Positions 8,443 through 16,116 of a stretch of 22,762 bases of DNA are shown in pieces. Under the pieces are notes generated by a model, which ran no database searches, was not told the origin of the DNA, and saw only the letters and a list, made by a program, of their open reading frames with translations. Every line of letters begins with the position of its first letter. Position 1 is the stretch's first letter. Origin of the DNA: JAQICJ01 sp041686345 (GTDB taxonomy: Bacteria > Myxococcota_A > Polyangia > HGW-17); contig JAWLEA010000043.1 of assembly GCA_041686345.1 (NCBI GenBank), positions 1 to 22,762 on the forward strand. The letters run 5' to 3'. The translations under genes and the position numbers were made by a program.

Positions 8443-8463
8443 AATTGTGAACCTTGCACAATT
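8443..8463. repeat. Inverted repeat AATTGTG-N7-CACAATT in the secretin-cpaF gap
   Basis: Perfect 7-bp arms around CAAGGTT (minus-strand reading), in the 103-base gap between the secretin stop and the cpaF start, with no T-run after it. The half-sites superficially recall CRP or lac operators, but the 7-base spacing does not fit CRP (TGTGA-N6-TCACA). It may be an operator or an mRNA hairpin affecting expression of cpaF relative to the secretin. Confidence 0.45.
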
Positions 8464-8489
8464 ACTTACAAAACCTGAGCTTCTATTAC

Positions 8490-9929
8490 TTATTCAAGAA
8501 AAAGATCCCAGTACAGATTTTTATTGAATTCAAGGAATCTGCTTTCGATCAATTGGATGGATTCTTTCATTTCCAAAGTATCTGAATTGATGATTTTTGG
8601 GGTCATCATAATTGCCAAACTTGATTTCTCCTCTTTATATTCCCTTGATTTGAATAACTCGCCAAGTATTGGAATATGACCGAGAAGAGGGAATTTGTTG
8701 ATATTTTTGCTGCGGTTGTTCTTGTAAAGACCACTGATAACCAAAGTTGAACCATCTTGAAGAGTAACAGTGGTATCGGCTTTTCTGGTTCGGAATCCGG
8801 GAACACCATTAACTGCCAACCCCCAATCAACATCACTGACTTCAGTCTTGATTGTAATAGTGATATTGCCACGACTGTTGGCAATGGGTTTGAGTTCTAA
8901 TTTTATCCCGAATTCTTTCCATTCGACGGTACTGCTGTTTGCGGTAATCATGGGAATGGGAATCTCTCCTCCCACGGTCAGTTTAGCTTGAGATCCGGAA
9001 GAACACACCAGTTTTGGTTCAGCCAATACCCTGGCATTACCGTTTTTAAACAAGGTATTTAATTTAAAACTTAAATGTTGTTCTGGGGACTTGACTCTGA
9101 AATTGATTTCACCATCAGCAGGAACTCCTGGATAAACTGGCAAAGTACCATTGAGGCCTCCTGAAAGAACAAGAGCGTCTGGTAATTGCAGACCAAAATT
9201 AACCATTTCATTATTGCTGATCTCAAGGAATCTGACCTTTACCTGCACTTGGGAACCTTCACCCATGGTAACCAGATTGTTGACTTTAATATTGAGGGTG
9301 TCGATAATTGCCTGGAGCTTTTTCATTTCGTTTTTGGAACCCACAGCTCCTTCCAAAAATACCATGTCGGCAATAAGATTGGCTTTGACTGTAGTCATCC
9401 CGGCGGCCTGCAGAGTTTTATTAATCTGCATAACTGCACTGGGGCGATATTTTGTATAATTTTTGACTTTTTTCTTGCCGAAAAGCTCTACTGCACGCAT
9501 TACCCGACCGTAATCATTGGCGGTGTACGCATAGCCTCCAATAACAATCTTGCCACCAACAGCCTTGGTGAAAATACCTTCTGCAGAACCCAGATATTTG
9601 TTAATTGCATGTACCCTTTTACCAACCTTTACATCAGAAACATCGATCCTGACTCTGACTTTTTTGGCCCCGACGGGAATATAGAGATCTGTAACTCCTT
9701 TGGATATCCCCACAACTGTAACTGATTTTTTGGTATAAGATACAACATCGGCTATCCGTGGATCAAGGATACGAATAGAACCGGATACTTTTTGATCGAA
9801 TCTGATGGTTTCAGATTGACCGGCACTGATATTGATAGTTTTAGTGATAGATTGACTTTGGGCAATACTGGAAAAAACCATTACTGCCAAAAATATTGAG
9901 AAACTGGAAATGAATCTTTTTAGTTTCAC
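8490..9929 (-). CDS. cpaC: Secretin of Tad/Flp type (CpaC/RcpA family)
   Basis: Outer-membrane secretin that would form the gated channel for a Tad-type pilus or secretion system. I start it at GTG 9929 (479 residues) because AGGAGA lies six bases upstream and this gives a clean signal peptide (KLKR, then a hydrophobic run to SSIAQSQ). An in-frame TTG at 9962 would add 11 residues without support. Residues about 27-98 match the pilus-assembly N-terminal domain (INISAGQSETIRF, DPRIADVVSY, GISKGVTDLYI). A BON/N-domain-like middle follows. The secretin domain occupies about 286-447: VLAEPKL (301-307), VGGEIPIP (319-326), GFRTRKADTTVTLQDGSTL (378-396) and PLLGHIPILGELF (414-426). No lipidation Cys is present. 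It is first in the minus-strand gene run and divergent from the Cys-rich lipoprotein gene. Confidence 0.95.
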   Translation of the reverse strand: MKLKRFISSFSIFLAVMVFSSIAQSQSITKTINISAGQSETIRFDQKVSGSIRILDPRIADVVSYTKKSVTVVGISKGVTDLYIPVGAKKVRVRIDVSDVKVGKRVHAINKYLGSAEGIFTKAVGGKIVIGGYAYTANDYGRVMRAVELFGKKKVKNYTKYRPSAVMQINKTLQAAGMTTVKANLIADMVFLEGAVGSKNEMKKLQAIIDTLNIKVNNLVTMGEGSQVQVKVRFLEISNNEMVNFGLQLPDALVLSGGLNGTLPVYPGVPADGEINFRVKSPEQHLSFKLNTLFKNGNARVLAEPKLVCSSGSQAKLTVGGEIPIPMITANSSTVEWKEFGIKLELKPIANSRGNITITIKTEVSDVDWGLAVNGVPGFRTRKADTTVTLQDGSTLVISGLYKNNRSKNINKFPLLGHIPILGELFKSREYKEEKSSLAIMMTPKIINSDTLEMKESIQLIESRFLEFNKNLYWDLFLE

Positions 9930-9935
9930 TTTAAA

Positions 9936-9941
9936 TCTCCT
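9936..9941 (-). promoter_or_regulatory. Ribosome binding site deciding the secretin start
   Basis: AGGAGA on the minus strand, six bases before GTG at 9929. It lies inside the reading frame if the upstream TTG (9962) were used, which argues for the shorter protein. Confidence 0.7.
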
Positions 9942-10362
9942 GAAGGAATCGAATAACCACAATCTTGAAATGAATAATAAATATTAACAATTTCGAGCAC
10001 TTCCACCTAAACTGGAATTTGAATCAGACAGGCTTCCAATAGGGCAATGCTTAAAATATTTGTTACAGCATAAGAAAAATAACTGTGAACATCAATAATA
10101 AACAGCAAGTCAATATTAATTTAAAAAACAATATAACACAAGAAAGATCTACAATACACTCAAATCAACTCAAAGAACTATTTTTTAACTATTATTGATG
10201 TCATCCCAATCTCATCCCTGAAAAAGATCCCTAGCCAAATGCATTCAACAAACTCGTCGCACCATCTCATCGAATTCAATTTCTGCTAATTAAAAAAATC
10301 CAACTTTATGCCGATATGTATTATTGTAATTAAAACCTAATGAGGAAAATCCAACAAACGCC
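9942..10362. other. Divergent intergenic region between secretin and Cys-rich lipoprotein genes
   Basis: About 420 AT-rich bases from which two genes diverge, so both promoters should lie here. A TATTAT (10319-10324, plus strand) could be a -10 for the lipoprotein gene, but no -35 is visible at the right distance. GAGGAA at 10342-10347 is the likely ribosome site, 15 bases before the ATG and rather far. I see no gene, RNA or convincing operator. Confidence 0.55.
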
Positions 10363-13300
10363 ATGTTAAATTCAAAAACAAGAAATCCAGTTAACAAATT
10401 TGAAATAATCCCGGATCACTTCACCTCTTCTGACAAATACCAGCATAAAATGAGAACTCATGACCTGTTGTCACAAAAATTAATATCAATCGAAAAGAAA
10501 TTTTTCAAAAAAACATATCAAGTCAAATCCAAACCCACATATCTTTTGTCCCGTCTGAAATTCTTATTTGCCTCCGTATTCCTGTTGCTGCCTCTCTTTT
10601 TTTCATGCGGTCGCAGTGACTATGGGCAACAAATACAATTCTGTGGCGACGGAATCTGCGAAAGTGATAATGAAGATTGCCAAAACTGTCCTCAGGATTG
10701 TGGAAATTGCAGTGACTTTTGCGGAGACAATATTTGTTCTGAAGATGAAAATTGCTTCAATTGTCAACGAGACTGCGGCCTTTGCTTTTGTGGCAACGAC
10801 AGTTGCGATCCTTCCGAAAGCTGTCGCAGTTGTCCAGAGGATTGCGATAGTTGTCCACCTGAATGTGGAGATGAACTATGCAATGGAGAAGAAAATTGCG
10901 AAAATTGCCCGGTGGATTGCGGAGTTTGTTCCTTTTGCGGAGATCTTGTCTGTGACAATGATGAATCCTGCCAAACCTGCCCGGTGGATTGTGGAAACTG
11001 CAACAACATCTGTGGTGATCAAATCTGTTCATCTTATGAATCATGTTACAGTTGTGAGGAAGACTGCGGGGTATGTCCCGATATCTGTGGTGACGGAGTT
11101 TGTACCCAGGGAGAAAGCTGTTCATCATGTTCCCGTGATTGTGGCTCCTGCCCGGGATGCGGTGACGGCAATTGTTCTGAAGATGAAAATTGCAACAACT
11201 GCCCCGAGGATTGCGGTGATTGTATTTCCAATTGTGGAGATGAAATTTGCTCGGAAAGTGAAACCTGTCAAACCTGCCCCGAGGATTGCGGAACCTGTCC
11301 GGATATTTGCGGTGACAACATCTGTGGGCCGACTGAAAGCTGTATTTCCTGTCCGGCGGATTGTGGCAGTTGCCCGGGATGTGGTGACGGCAATTGTTCT
11401 GAAGATGAAAATTGCAACAACTGCTCCGAGGATTGCGGAACCTGTCCGGATATTTGCGGTGACAACATCTGCGGCTATACAGAATCATGCACATCCTGTC
11501 CTCAAGATTGTGGCAATTGCCAGACAATCTGTGGCGATGGAATCTGTAATCCCGATGAATCATGTTACACCTGTCCCGAGGATTGCGGCAATTGTTCAAG
11601 TTGTGGAGATGGAATTTGTAATGAACCTGAAAATTGCAGTAATTGCCAGGTAGATTGCGGTAATTGCAGCGGCATCTGTGGAGACGGAGTTTGTGAACCA
11701 TCAGAAAGTTGCAGTTCATGCCCCAATGATTGCGGCAATTGTTCACTCAGCTGCGGTGACGGAATCTGTTCCCCGGAAGAAAGTTGTAATTCATGTCCGA
11801 TGGATTGTGGAAACTGCCCTGATCGTTGTCGGGATGGAATCTGCGGTCCCACTGAAACTTGTGCCAGTTGTCCTGACGATTGCGGCATCTGTGACAACTG
11901 CGGCAACAATAATTGTGAAACCTGGGAGAATTGCACCAGTTGTCCCGAAGATTGCGGCCAATGTTCTCCATCCTGTGGTGACGGGGTTTGCTCTCCGGAA
12001 GAAAGTTGTAATTCCTGTTCCCAGGATTGCGGCCAATGCGAATCCACTTGTGGTGACGGCATCTGCACCAATCAGGAAAGCTGCAATTCCTGTCCGACGG
12101 ATTGTGGTCAATGCCCTGGAATCTGCAACGACGGAATCTGTTCTTCAACTGAAACCTGCAGCAACTGCCCTCAGGATTGTGGAAGTTGTGGCGACATCTG
12201 TGGAGATAATGTTTGTGGTGTAAATGAAAATTGCAACAATTGTTCCGCAGATTGTGGAATTTGCAGTCCCTATTGTGGAGATGGAATCTGCACCAATAAT
12301 TCATCCTACTATGAATCATGTAATACCTGTCCGGCTGATTGTGGAAATTGTCCTGCCTGCGGGGATGGAGAATGTTCAAGTACGGAAAATTGTCATAATT
12401 GCGAGATTGACTGCGGTCAATGTGATGCAGTTTGTGGCAACGATATCTGTGAAAATAATGAATCATGTGCCTCCTGCCCGCTAGACTGTGGAAATTGTCC
12501 TCCGGTCTGTGGAGACAATATCTGCCAAGCCAATTGGGAAACCTGTACCAGTTGCCCTGATGACTGTGGCAACTGCCCTCCAAGGTGCGGAGATAACATC
12601 TGTCAGGCAGGTGAAAACTGCGAAACCTGTTCCCCGGATTGTGGCAATTGCATTCCGGTGTGCGGAGATCAAGTCTGCTCTCCCACTGAAACTTGCAATT
12701 CCTGTACATATGATTGTGGTATATGTCCTGCTGTCTGCGGCAACAATATCTGTGAACAGGGAGAAACCTGTCTCAATTGCTCTCAAGATTGTGGTATATG
12801 TCCCGGTTGCGGTGATGGCAACTGCCTGGAACCTGAAAATTGCCTCAGTTGTCCCGAAGATTGTCATGACCCTCAATGTTCTAACAGTTGCGGAGATAAA
12901 ATCTGTTCCGGTGATGAATCCTGTGCTTCCTGCCCAAAAGATTGCGGAAATTGTATTGAATGCGGAGATGGAATCTGTGCTTTCGGAGAATCCTGCCTTG
13001 ATTGCAGTGAAGACTGTGGAAGCTGTCCCCCGATCTGCGGAGACAACACCTGCTCTTCAACTGAAAATTGTCTCAACTGTCCCCTCGATTGTGGAAACTG
13101 TCCCCCAATCTGCGGTAATGGTATCTGCGAAAACACAGAAGACTGCCTTAATTGCATGGCTGACTGCGGTTTCTGCCAGGATTGCGGCGACAATACTTGT
13201 TCCGGTGACGAATCATGCGTAAATTGTCCTTGGGATTGTGGCTTCTGTTTGGATACCTGCGGAGATCAGATCTGCGGCATTACTGAAGATTGTGATTCCT

Positions 13301-13845
13301 GCCCTTCAGATTGTGGACAATGCTCGGACATTTGCGGGGACACAATCTGCGGACCAAGAGAAACCTGTGCTTCCTGTGAAGATGATTGCGGAAAATGCAG
13401 TGATCTATGCAATGACGGCATTTGTGGTCCCTCAGAAGACTGCCATTCATGTCCCTTCGACTGTGGAGATTGTCCCCCTGTCTGTGGTGACGAAGTGTGT
13501 GACAACAATGAAACATGCACTTCCTGCCCTGCTGATTGTGGACAATGTCCTTCCTGTGGAAACCTGGTATGCGATGATCTGGAAAATTGCGTTCTCTGCC
13601 CTGCTGATTGCGGTTCTTGTGAAGACAATTGCGGTAACGGTATATGTGGACCTTCTGAGAATTGCCAGATCTGCCCGATTGACTGTGGAGATTGTGGAGA
13701 TATCTGCGGAGACACAATCTGTGGCCCCGAAGAATCCTGTCTCAACTGCGTGGCTGATTGTGATGAATGTTCCCATGTCTGTGGTGATGGAATCTGCAGT
13801 GATGATGAAAACGAAAACAACTGCCAGATAGACTGTTCTCTATGA
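10363..13845 (+). CDS. Giant cysteine-rich repeat lipoprotein (43 six-Cys modules)
   Basis: A predicted 1160-residue envelope protein. After an unusually long, basic N-region (about 60 residues), a hydrophobic stretch (66-80) ends in LFFSC, so Cys82 is a lipobox cysteine. From residue 94 to the end there are 43 tandem modules averaging 25 residues. Each follows CGDxxC, xxxE[S/N/T]C, xxCPxDCGxC and a 2-3-residue linker. Forty-two have all six Cys; the last has four and ends the protein. That gives 257 Cys in total. Asp after CG, the Glu and the Asp of PxDC are nearly invariant and Lys/Arg are rare, so the array is strongly acidic. Single modules of this general kind occur in surface proteins of deltaproteobacteria and archaea; the 25-residue module differs from the longer Myxococcus DUF4215 repeat. 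No other domain is visible. A disulfide-rigid, perhaps Ca2+-binding rod on the cell surface is inference. It is divergent from the Tad-type secretin. Confidence 0.88.
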   Translation: MLNSKTRNPVNKFEIIPDHFTSSDKYQHKMRTHDLLSQKLISIEKKFFKKTYQVKSKPTYLLSRLKFLFASVFLLLPLFFSCGRSDYGQQIQFCGDGICESDNEDCQNCPQDCGNCSDFCGDNICSEDENCFNCQRDCGLCFCGNDSCDPSESCRSCPEDCDSCPPECGDELCNGEENCENCPVDCGVCSFCGDLVCDNDESCQTCPVDCGNCNNICGDQICSSYESCYSCEEDCGVCPDICGDGVCTQGESCSSCSRDCGSCPGCGDGNCSEDENCNNCPEDCGDCISNCGDEICSESETCQTCPEDCGTCPDICGDNICGPTESCISCPADCGSCPGCGDGNCSEDENCNNCSEDCGTCPDICGDNICGYTESCTSCPQDCGNCQTICGDGICNPDESCYTCPEDCGNCSSCGDGICNEPENCSNCQVDCGNCSGICGDGVCEPSESCSSCPNDCGNCSLSCGDGICSPEESCNSCPMDCGNCPDRCRDGICGPTETCASCPDDCGICDNCGNNNCETWENCTSCPEDCGQCSPSCGDGVCSPEESCNSCSQDCGQCESTCGDGICTNQESCNSCPTDCGQCPGICNDGICSSTETCSNCPQDCGSCGDICGDNVCGVNENCNNCSADCGICSPYCGDGICTNNSSYYESCNTCPADCGNCPACGDGECSSTENCHNCEIDCGQCDAVCGNDICENNESCASCPLDCGNCPPVCGDNICQANWETCTSCPDDCGNCPPRCGDNICQAGENCETCSPDCGNCIPVCGDQVCSPTETCNSCTYDCGICPAVCGNNICEQGETCLNCSQDCGICPGCGDGNCLEPENCLSCPEDCHDPQCSNSCGDKICSGDESCASCPKDCGNCIECGDGICAFGESCLDCSEDCGSCPPICGDNTCSSTENCLNCPLDCGNCPPICGNGICENTEDCLNCMADCGFCQDCGDNTCSGDESCVNCPWDCGFCLDTCGDQICGITEDCDSCPSDCGQCSDICGDTICGPRETCASCEDDCGKCSDLCNDGICGPSEDCHSCPFDCGDCPPVCGDEVCDNNETCTSCPADCGQCPSCGNLVCDDLENCVLCPADCGSCEDNCGNGICGPSENCQICPIDCGDCGDICGDTICGPEESCLNCVADCDECSHVCGDGICSDDENENNCQIDCSL
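10642..13842 (+). repeat. Tandem array of 43 modules of about 75 bp
   Basis: Module lengths sum exactly to the 1067 residues after residue 93. Most are 25 residues. Ten have a two-residue linker (modules 4, 7, 10, 13, 17, 23, 29, 31, 34, 39). Outliers are module 1 (26), module 2 (23), module 23 (28, insertion around SSYYESC), module 26 (26, NWET), module 30 (27, CHDPQC in place of CGxC) and the terminal module 43 (21, two Cys lost). Confidence 0.92.
10936..11601 (+). repeat. Three consecutive 222-bp higher-order repeats (three modules each)
   Basis: Modules 5-7, 8-10 and 11-13 each total 74 residues with the linker pattern 3-3-2 (starts at 10936, 11158 and 11380). The second and third copies share 65 of 67 bases at 11150-11216 versus 11372-11438. 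This suggests that a three-module unit was duplicated as a block. Confidence 0.75.
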
Positions 13846-14061
13846 TTTTGTCAACTCAATCAGCATCCACTATTATGCCCAGAATTTTTATGGAATAACT
13901 GAAAAATTTTCATAAAATTGAAAACACAACCCCTTTCTTTTGCCTCTTCTTTGTGGGCAACCACTTCACCCATCAACCAAAACACACTGATATTTTAAAC
14001 TTTTTCCCCCCAGTCTTCATCACACTTTTATAAAATTGAAAGTTATGGTAATTAATCACTC

Positions 14062-16116
14062 ATGCTTAATTCTTTACTATTTTCTTTTATGCCAGCCCTT
14101 GCTCTTCCAGGTGCAATTACTGCCCAGGATGATCTCCCCCGGCTATCCCTGAACAGAAAACAGGAAAACACAATTATCAGCGCACTTAATTCCAACAACG
14201 AGATCAGCAGGATCAGCGCTGCCGAAAAAATTGAAAAGTATAATATTCGCAAAGCTGCAGCCCACCTTATAGAAAAGCTAAAAGATGAAAGTCCCAAGGT
14301 CAGAGCTGAAATCATTCAGGCTCTTGGCAAGTTCAAATTAAAGGGAGTTGCTCCCAGAATTTATAAAATTCTTCTCCACGATCCCAGCCCTTTGGTTCGA
14401 GCCAAAGCCGCAGTAGCTTTGGGGAAACTCAATTACGAACCTGCAAAAGCTTCTATTTTCAGTCTTATTGATCGACCTGACATCAGAGAAAGAATAGCAG
14501 CTGTCAGAGCTTTGGGGATGATGGGCGGGAAAAAAGTATTCCGAATTTTAGTAAAAATGCTCAGAAAACCAAACACCGAAATCAGAGAAACTGCTATCCA
14601 CGCCCTTGGTTTGAGTGGAAACAATAAAGCAGTTTACTACTTGAAAAAATATTTGAATCATAAAAATCCACAGATAAAGGGAGCAGTGATCACTGCTCTT
14701 TCCAAATTAAAACCCGCTCATATCAAACCTCATCTTTGCAATTATCTTCTTCAGAACAATCTTGCTGTTCAAAAAGCTGCCCTGAAAGCAATCACCCTTA
14801 CCCAAAACAAAAATTGCAATGAAAATCTGCTCTTTTTATTACAAAAAGGAAGAGATAATATATCAGCCAACACAGCTTCTGTTTTTGCCTTTCTGGGTAT
14901 CAAGCATAACAACGATTCAATCCTGAGACGTCTGAACTCCAATCCTAATCTTTCTGCCAAAATCAAATACTATTGGGCTTTGGCTCGACTGGGAGATATC
15001 AGAATTCTGCCTAAACTTTATCAGCATTTGGGTTCCAACGTCCCGGAACTTAGGCTTATTTCCCTGAAATCCATCAGATTGCTTCGACCTCAGAATGACG
15101 AAATAGCGAAAATGGTTTATCCCCTGATCAATGACAAAGAAATCTCTGTAGTGGCAGAAGCTGTAAAACTTCTGGCAGAGTATGGGGAAAAGAAAGTTCT
15201 CCAAAATTTAAACAAAAATTTATCTAAAAACAAACATCTCATCAAAGCTTATGCTTATGCTATTGCAAAATTTGGTCAAAAAGACAAAAAAACTTTAAAC
15301 CTACTCAAAAGCTGGCTCAAGATGAACTCTGTTGAGGTAAAAACAGCTGCAGTCAAAACCTTGGGAAGATTACATGACTCAAATTTTGTGGCTAAACTGC
15401 TTTCATTTCTCTACCATCAAAATTCCAGACTTAAACAAGCTTCCATCTTGGCGCTGGCTCAAATCAAAGCCAACTATGTAGTACCTACCCTGAAATTTCT
15501 GCTCAAGCGCAAACATTCACCTCTTACTACTGCTTATATTTATCTTGCTTATTCTATTTACGGCATCTCCAACAACCTGATCTACAAACTTATTTCCAAC
15601 TACAACAAGGCCTCGTCCCAAGATAAAACCATCCTTGAATTCATCTATGCCCTTGCTCTTTTAAACACCAAATATAAAAAACGCAATAAAGTATTCAAGA
15701 GCAGTTTTAAAAAACTCTTTTTTCAAGGATACAACCACAGTGTCAAAGAAAAATATTTGGAACTGCTATTGCTCAAAGATTACAAATGGAGCAAAAAGTG
15801 GCTGGAAAAAGCTGTTTCTTCTCCACTATACCGTGTTCAATCAAGCGCCATGGTTCTTCTCTCCCGGTTCAGTGAACAAAAGATTACCAAAAAAATTGAA
15901 AACAAAAAAAAGATTAAGACAACTCAAAAAAAAATAAAAAAAGAGGAAAAGCTAAACTTGCCTTTTTCTCAATCCAGCAATAAACCAGACAGTGGTTGCA
16001 ATTGCAACCACACCAACAAAAAAACAAATTCCCACTTTATCATGATTTTTATTCTTTTTGCCGGATATTACAGATTTAAAATGAGCCAGCTCCATGTCAG
16101 ACAATATAATTCATAA
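14062..16116 (+). CDS. HEAT-repeat protein with MYXO-CTERM-like tail
   Basis: A 684-residue protein starting at the only ATG after an in-frame TAA at 14053. The N-terminus (LLFSFMPALALPGAITA) looks like a signal peptide, though with no basic n-region. Residues about 45-480 hold roughly a dozen HEAT/PBS-lyase-type helical repeats, recognisable by VRAEIIQALGKFK, VRAKAAVALGKL, IRETAIHALGLSG and VKTAAVKTLGRL. A helical part and a Lys-rich stretch (about 625-640) follow. The end carries GCNCN (645-649), a short hydrophobic segment (about 659-668) and YYRFK. This resembles the MYXO-CTERM sorting signal, in which a Cys motif precedes a membrane helix and a basic end, but here the tail continues 11 residues further. 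The final 23 bases overlap fni. HEAT arrays are protein-binding scaffolds; the partner is unknown. Base composition matches its neighbours. Confidence 0.82.
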   Translation: MLNSLLFSFMPALALPGAITAQDDLPRLSLNRKQENTIISALNSNNEISRISAAEKIEKYNIRKAAAHLIEKLKDESPKVRAEIIQALGKFKLKGVAPRIYKILLHDPSPLVRAKAAVALGKLNYEPAKASIFSLIDRPDIRERIAAVRALGMMGGKKVFRILVKMLRKPNTEIRETAIHALGLSGNNKAVYYLKKYLNHKNPQIKGAVITALSKLKPAHIKPHLCNYLLQNNLAVQKAALKAITLTQNKNCNENLLFLLQKGRDNISANTASVFAFLGIKHNNDSILRRLNSNPNLSAKIKYYWALARLGDIRILPKLYQHLGSNVPELRLISLKSIRLLRPQNDEIAKMVYPLINDKEISVVAEAVKLLAEYGEKKVLQNLNKNLSKNKHLIKAYAYAIAKFGQKDKKTLNLLKSWLKMNSVEVKTAAVKTLGRLHDSNFVAKLLSFLYHQNSRLKQASILALAQIKANYVVPTLKFLLKRKHSPLTTAYIYLAYSIYGISNNLIYKLISNYNKASSQDKTILEFIYALALLNTKYKKRNKVFKSSFKKLFFQGYNHSVKEKYLELLLLKDYKWSKKWLEKAVSSPLYRVQSSAMVLLSRFSEQKITKKIENKKKIKTTQKKIKKEEKLNLPFSQSSNKPDSGCNCNHTNKKTNSHFIMIFILFAGYYRFKMSQLHVRQYNS
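15992..16011. repeat. Perfect 20-bp palindrome in the HEAT gene 3' end
   Basis: GTGGTTGCAATTGCAACCAC reads identically on both strands. It encodes the GCNC motif region, 82 bases before the fni start. With no loop it suits a dimeric DNA-binding protein better than an RNA hairpin, although coding constraint may have produced it. Confidence 0.65.

Noticed and set aside
9930..9962. TTG start of the secretin at 9962
   Set aside because: The strong AGGAGA just before GTG 9929 and the compact signal peptide favour the downstream start.
10568..13831. Long open frames in the other forward frame and on the minus strand across the Cys-rich gene
   Set aside because: They arise because the repeated TGY, GAY and AAY codons of the real gene rarely create stops in other frames. 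Their products are low-complexity periodic strings without ribosome sites.
10642..13842. CRISPR array or DNA satellite as explanation of the repeats
   Set aside because: The repeats hold one open frame over 3.2 kb, vary mainly at third codon positions and non-Cys residues, and have no constant repeat with unique spacers.
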